In this document: positions 7,308 through 10,385 of the stretch, in pieces | Position numbering within the stretch: position 1 is the stretch's first letter | Layout of the letters: every line of letters starts with the position of its first letter | Assembly: GCA_031552735.1 (NCBI GenBank) | Contig: JAVBMF010000073.1 | Location: forward strand, 1-10,385 | Direction of reading: 5' to 3' | Source: JAVBUY01 sp031552735 | GTDB taxonomy: Bacteria > Bacillota > Clostridia > Christensenellales > Aristaeellaceae | Length of the DNA: 10,385 bases | Notes under the pieces: generated by a model | The model's input: only the letters and a program-made list of their open reading frames with translations | Database searches by the model: none | Told to the model about the DNA's origin: nothing | Translations under genes and position numbers: made by a program

Positions 7308-7337
7308 GCATAAAAGGCAAGTGCCGCCAGCATACTA
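7308..7337 (+). promoter_or_regulatory. Candidate sigma-G-type (forespore) promoter
   Basis: GCATA (7308-7312) and CATACTA (7331-7337) are separated by exactly 18 bp, matching the Bacillus sigma-G consensus as I recall it (gyATR, 18 bp, cAtnnTA). No convincing sigma-A promoter is seen in 7286-7370. B. subtilis spoVT is itself sigma-G dependent, which fits the SpoVT-like frame downstream. The motifs are short, so a chance match is possible. Confidence 0.5.
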
Positions 7338-7385
7338 CGATCAAGCCGGCTATCACATTAGCCCATTGCAAGGAGGGCGTCCGCA

Positions 7386-7559
7386 TTGAGAGCAACTGGT
7401 ATCGTCAGAAGAATCGATGAACTGGGTCGCGTGGTGATTCCCAAGGAGATCCGTCGCACGCTGCGTATTCGCGAAGGCGATCCGTCGCTGATAACATGGG
7501 GAGCGAAGGAAGGGTTCTGCTTCGCGATGTGTGATCTGGGGAAGAGGAGAGGGTGGTAG
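7386..7559 (+). CDS. SpoVT/AbrB-family DNA-binding protein, truncated or frameshifted (57 codons)
   Basis: From TTG 7386 the frame encodes RATGIVRRIDELGRVVIP, then KEIRRTLRIREGDP, a textbook N-terminal half of the SpoVT/AbrB swapped-hairpin DNA-binding domain. After GDP (about residue 34) the family normally continues LEIF..., then a strand like GEVILRKYSP, and in SpoVT a GAF-like domain. Here it reads SLITWGAKEG... with codons atypical for this genome (ATA, AGA, AGG, TGT) and stops at TAG 7557. Another reading frame of the same bases gives EGRVLLRDV (7508-7534), resembling the missing fourth strand, then TGA at 7535, so an indel just after GDP is likely. Initiation signals are intact: AAGGAGGG at 7370-7377 sits about 9 nt before TTG. 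A terminator follows 20 nt after the stop. It is either a recently decayed sporulation regulator, a sequencing or assembly error, or a real mini-AbrB whose odd tail still forms a hairpin. Confidence 0.72.
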   Translation: MRATGIVRRIDELGRVVIPKEIRRTLRIREGDPSLITWGAKEGFCFAMCDLGKRRGW

Positions 7560-7578
7560 GCACACACAGCGAACCTAT

Positions 7579-7610
7579 TGCGAGGCTGCATATGCAGGCT
7601 CGCATTTTTT
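7579..7610 (+). terminator. Rho-independent terminator after the SpoVT/AbrB fragment
   Basis: TGCGAG (7579-7584) pairs with CTCGCA (7599-7604) and, after one G-G mismatch, CTGCA (7586-7590) pairs with TGCAG (7593-7597). Six T residues follow at 7605-7610. It separates the SpoVT/AbrB unit from the two-component system. Confidence 0.9.
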
Positions 7611-7666
7611 GATAAAATTTGCTAGAATGATGGACAAAGACTATATCAATGCGCGGCGGTGATGTG

Positions 7667-9661
7667 ATGCGCCACAAATCCTTGAAATCCCTTCAGTCTA
7701 TCGAAAAATGGCTGCCCCTGCTGATGCTGCCGCTGATCGTGGCGGTGTGTTTCACACTGTGGCAGAACATGAGCAGCGCGCCCTACACCGTGATGTACAG
7801 CGACACCGGCGTGTGGGACTTGCGCGGCTTTGACTTTGCCCACGGCAGCGCCAGCGTGCGCGGCCAGGTGGAGTTCATCCCGGGTGCGCTGCTGACGCCC
7901 GGGGAGTTTGCCGCGCGCGAAAACGAGATCAGTCTCGGCAACCCGCAAGACGTGTGCCAGTACGCCACCTCGCGCATCCGCATTCTGCTGCCCGAGGGCA
8001 AAACCTATATGCTGGCCGGGCGCAGCACCGACTACGCCGAGCGCATTTTTGTCAACGGCCAGCACGTGGCCGACGTGGGCACGCCGGGCGCGAGCGGCGA
8101 GACCATGGTGCCCAACACAGCCGACTTGAATTTCATGTGCGAGCCCAAGGACGGCGTGATCGAGATCGTGCAGCAGGTCAGCAATTTCGTGCACCGCGAG
8201 GGCGGCTGGCACGACTACATCCGCGTGGGCTACCCCGACGCGGTGCGCGCCGCCTACCGGCACGATTTCGCGGTGCTCATCATGGGCTGCTTTCTGGCGC
8301 TGTTCATCGTGCACATGACGCTGTTCGTCCAACTGCGCAGCTACCGTGCCAACCTGTATTTCTCGCTGTTCTGCCTCACCTGGTTTTTGCGCAGCGGCGT
8401 CACCGGGGCCAAGGTGTTCTCGGCGCTGCTGCCCCAGCTGTCGTGGTACATCAAGTTCCGCATCGAGTACCTGTCGCTGCCGGTCAGCGGCCTGCTGGTG
8501 ATCCTGCTGCTGCACGCGCTGTTTCCCCGCCTGCTGCCCACATGGTTCCGATACGCGGTGTATACGATCTCCTCGGCGTTCATCGGGCTGTTCCTGTTCG
8601 CCGATACCGTGCTGATGAGCTGGGCGATGCTGGGCTGCTACGCCTACCTGTCGGCTTCCATCCTGTTTGTGGCTGTGCTGCTGTGCCTGCGAATCCGGCG
8701 ACCCGATCTGCCGCAGTCCATCACCCTGGCCGGATTGGCAATATTCTTCTACGCTGGGATTCGGGACATGTTTTATCATAGCGACATCCTTCTGCCGCCC
8801 AACCTGCCCGCCACGTTCTCCGAAATCGCGATGCTGATCTTCGTGTTCTTCGAGATGACCGCCATGTTCATTGGCACCGCCCGCGCTACCGAGGAGGCCA
8901 AGGCCATCGAGCAGCGCCTAAACGCCGAAAACGCCATGCTCGACCGCATGAACCGCCTGAAAAGCGACCTGATGGCAACGGTCAGCCACGAGACGCGCAC
9001 GCCGCTGGCGGTGCTATCCGGCTACGCGGAGCTGATCGCGATGGGGATGCGCAAAAAGGGTGTGGACGAACAGACTGCCGCCGACCTGGATCGCATCGCC
9101 GACGAGACCCAGCGCATCGCCAAGATTATGGCGGAGATGCAGGATCTATCGCGCAATCGGGACAGCGCCGCGCATCGAACCGAGGTGCAAATGGCCGACA
9201 TCCTGCGCCAGACCGCGCGGCTGTACGAGCCGATCCTGGCGCGCAAGAACGTAACCTTGACCGTGGATGCGCCGGAGGATCTGCCGCCGGTGTATGCCAA
9301 CCCGGACGAACTGACGCAGGTGCTGTTTAACCTGCTGCAAAACGCGCGGAACCACACGGAGAACGGCAGCGTGGAGGTTAATGCACAATGCACAATGCAT
9401 AATGCACAATTAGAGGTGACGGTGCGGGATACGGGGGCGGGGATTTCGCCGGAGTTTTTGCCGCGTGTGTTTGACCGTCACGCCCATGCGCACCCGGAGG
9501 GCATGGGCTTGGGCCTGCCCATCTGCAAGGAGATCATCGACGGGCTGGGCGGACGCATCCGCGTGGAGAGCGAGCTGGGCAAAGGCACGACGGTCAGCTT
9601 CACATTGCCGGTATGGAAGGGAGGGGAACCGTATGGCGAACAGGACGGTCTTATTGGTTGA
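7667..9661 (+). CDS. 7TMR-DISM-like membrane sensor histidine kinase
   Basis: A 664-residue sensor kinase expected to autophosphorylate and pass phosphate to the overlapping response regulator. From ATG 7667: a hydrophobic anchor at about 15-33, an extracytoplasmic beta-rich sensor domain at about 34-200, a block of several membrane helices at about 200-405 (the 7TMR-DISM arrangement), a short coiled-coil linker, the HisKA helix with SHETRTPL (phospho-acceptor His441), then the HATPase domain with N-box NLLQNARNHT (Asn555), G1 DTGAGIS (Asp588) and G2 GMGLGL (612-617). All catalytic motifs are present. ATG 7649 is in frame but lacks an SD; GGTGAT at 7658-7663 favours 7667. A TAGAAT -10-like box at 7623 lacks a good -35, so the promoter is uncertain. 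A heptanucleotide repeat lies between the N and G1 boxes. The signal sensed is unknown. Confidence 0.9.
   Translation: MRHKSLKSLQSIEKWLPLLMLPLIVAVCFTLWQNMSSAPYTVMYSDTGVWDLRGFDFAHGSASVRGQVEFIPGALLTPGEFAARENEISLGNPQDVCQYATSRIRILLPEGKTYMLAGRSTDYAERIFVNGQHVADVGTPGASGETMVPNTADLNFMCEPKDGVIEIVQQVSNFVHREGGWHDYIRVGYPDAVRAAYRHDFAVLIMGCFLALFIVHMTLFVQLRSYRANLYFSLFCLTWFLRSGVTGAKVFSALLPQLSWYIKFRIEYLSLPVSGLLVILLLHALFPRLLPTWFRYAVYTISSAFIGLFLFADTVLMSWAMLGCYAYLSASILFVAVLLCLRIRRPDLPQSITLAGLAIFFYAGIRDMFYHSDILLPPNLPATFSEIAMLIFVFFEMTAMFIGTARATEEAKAIEQRLNAENAMLDRMNRLKSDLMATVSHETRTPLAVLSGYAELIAMGMRKKGVDEQTAADLDRIADETQRIAKIMAEMQDLSRNRDSAAHRTEVQMADILRQTARLYEPILARKNVTLTVDAPEDLPPVYANPDELTQVLFNLLQNARNHTENGSVEVNAQCTMHNAQLEVTVRDTGAGISPEFLPRVFDRHAHAHPEGMGLGLPICKEIIDGLGGRIRVESELGKGTTVSFTLPVWKGGEPYGEQDGLIG
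9381..9410 (+). repeat. Tandem heptanucleotide repeat (ATGCACA x4) inside the kinase gene
   Basis: Four consecutive 7-nt units (ATGCACA, ATGCACA, ATGCATA, ATGCACA) plus a partial AT lie in frame between the N-box and G1-box codons, encoding NAQCTMHNAQ with flanking bases. The tract is AT-rich in a GC-rich gene. Because 7 is not a multiple of 3, a one-unit change shifts the frame: loss of a unit brings TAG at 9411 into frame immediately, and gain of one brings in TGA at 9472. Confidence 0.9.
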
Positions 9662-10322
9662 AGACAATGAACAATTGAACGAAATCAACCGTCGGGCGCT
9701 GACCCAAGAGGGCTATGCCGTGCTGACCGCGCTAACTCTGGGTGAAGCAAGAGCGCACCTGGCAAAGACCGCCCCCGACGTCATCCTCCTCGATGTCCTT
9801 CTGCCCGACGGCAACGGCATCGACTTCTGCGGGGAAATTCGGGACCAGACCGACGCGCACATTTTCTTCCTCACCTCCAAGCAGGATCAGGAGAACCGCA
9901 TTCGCGGGCTGGACACCGGCGGGGACGATTACATCACCAAGCCCTATAAGCTGGAGCAGATGCTCTCCCGGGTGCGGGCCGCCATGCGGCGGCGGGGCAT
10001 GGACAGCGCGAAGCCGCTGGAACAGACGATCACCTGTGGCGCGCTGACGCTAGATATGCTAACCATGAGTGCTTGCCTCAATGGTGTGGATTTATCACTT
10101 AGTCAAAAAGAGTTTACCTTGCTTTTTGCGCTTATGCGAGTCGAGGGGAAAAACCTATCCCGCGAAGCACTGTATGAGCAGGTATGGCGTCAGCCTATGG
10201 CAGGAGATGGGAATGCGCTGTGGAAGCAGATTTCATGCTTGAATGGAAAACTTGCAGCACACGGCGGCACCGTCAATGTTGTCGCCATACGTGGAGAAGG
10301 GTATCGGCTGGAATTCGAATAG
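9633..10322 (+). CDS. OmpR/PhoB-family response regulator
   Basis: A 229-residue DNA-binding response regulator, the likely partner of the kinase. The receiver domain (1-120) shows the acidic pocket Glu10-Asp11, phospho-acceptor Asp54 in ILLDVLLPDG, the switch Thr81 and the conserved Lys103 in ITKPYKLEQM. After a linker, a winged helix-turn-helix spans about 132-229 (LSLSQKEFTLLFALM, then the recognition region and the wing ending VVAIRGEGYRLEF). ATG 9633 is chosen because AGGGAGGGG at 9618-9626 lies 6 nt upstream and the receiver begins right there. It overlaps the kinase's last 29 bases, so translation is probably coupled. The DNA-binding half is clearly lower in G+C (about 49% by hand count over 10081-10320) than the receiver half. 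Its target genes are not evident. Confidence 0.94.
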   Translation: MANRTVLLVEDNEQLNEINRRALTQEGYAVLTALTLGEARAHLAKTAPDVILLDVLLPDGNGIDFCGEIRDQTDAHIFFLTSKQDQENRIRGLDTGGDDYITKPYKLEQMLSRVRAAMRRRGMDSAKPLEQTITCGALTLDMLTMSACLNGVDLSLSQKEFTLLFALMRVEGKNLSREALYEQVWRQPMAGDGNALWKQISCLNGKLAAHGGTVNVVAIRGEGYRLEFE

Positions 10323-10349
10323 TTGCTAGGAAAGCATACATCCCGAACG

Positions 10350-10385
10350 AACCGCGAGCCTGACATTTTTGACAGGTTCGCGGTT
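10350..10385 (+). terminator. Terminator hairpin after the two-component system, cut by window end
   Basis: A 13-bp stem forms between 10350-10362 and 10373-10385 with one G-U pair, enclosing a 10-nt loop. The 3' arm ends exactly at the window edge, so the expected T-run cannot be seen. Its position 28 nt after the response regulator stop fits a terminator. Confidence 0.7.

Noticed and set aside
7627..7662. 11-codon leader frame (MMDKDYINARR) ending just before the kinase start
   Set aside because: No SD and no regulatory codon run such as stacked amino acids; likely chance.
7649..7666. Upstream in-frame ATG for the histidine kinase
   Set aside because: No Shine-Dalgarno before it, whereas GGTGAT precedes ATG 7667; the choice changes only six residues.
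7646..8779. 377-codon minus-strand frame antisense to the kinase sensor region
   Set aside because: His/Gln/Arg-rich shadow of the GC-rich kinase gene; no start signals or domains.
9465..9632. N-terminally extended response regulator in the same frame
   Set aside because: The extension is a shadow of the kinase HATPase domain; the receiver fold starts at ATG 9633 with a strong SD.

Overview
The window is a GC-rich stretch (roughly 60% G+C by eye) with every recognisable gene on the + strand. It most likely comes from a monoderm, probably endospore-forming Firmicute of class Clostridia. The pointers are a PrsA-like foldase lipoprotein, a SpoVT/AbrB-type regulator fragment behind a sigma-G-like promoter, good Shine-Dalgarno sites, and a YbhJ-type hydratase that closely resembles clostridial versions. 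The taxon is inferred, not demonstrated.

Layout: (1) 2-409 is the C-terminal end of DnaA, closed by a probable terminator; dnaN does not follow. (2) A promoter at 487-515 drives a two-gene unit: an orphan aconitase-superfamily hydratase (555-2828) and an Est30-like carboxylesterase (2859-3680). (3) A promoter overlapping the esterase stop drives a parvulin-type peptidylprolyl isomerase lipoprotein (3744-5153), closed by a strong terminator at 5166-5206. (4) A near-consensus promoter (5226-5253) and a 5'-UTR hairpin precede a secreted leucine-rich-repeat protein (5333-7240) with its own terminator. (5) A compact unit follows: a sigma-G-like promoter (7308-7337), a strong SD, a 57-codon SpoVT/AbrB reading frame that looks frameshifted or truncated after its N-terminal DNA-binding half, and a terminator (7579-7610). 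(6) A two-component system closes the window: a 7TMR-DISM-like membrane histidine kinase (7667-9661) overlapping an OmpR/PhoB-family response regulator (9633-10322), ending in a large hairpin cut by the window edge.

The genes are mostly separate transcription units rather than one pathway. The PPIase and the LRR protein both act outside the membrane, so the foldase could help exported proteins such as its neighbour, but nothing proves a specific link. The two most unusual signals are a tandem heptanucleotide repeat inside the kinase gene, where loss or gain of one unit would truncate the kinase before its ATP-binding motifs are complete (a possible phase-variation switch), and the broken-looking SpoVT/AbrB gene that keeps a sporulation-type promoter. 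I see no CRISPR array, transposase, tRNA, rRNA or integrase. The longest stretch without an intact full-length gene is 7241-7666; it holds a terminator, the sigma-G-like promoter, the SpoVT/AbrB fragment and a second terminator.
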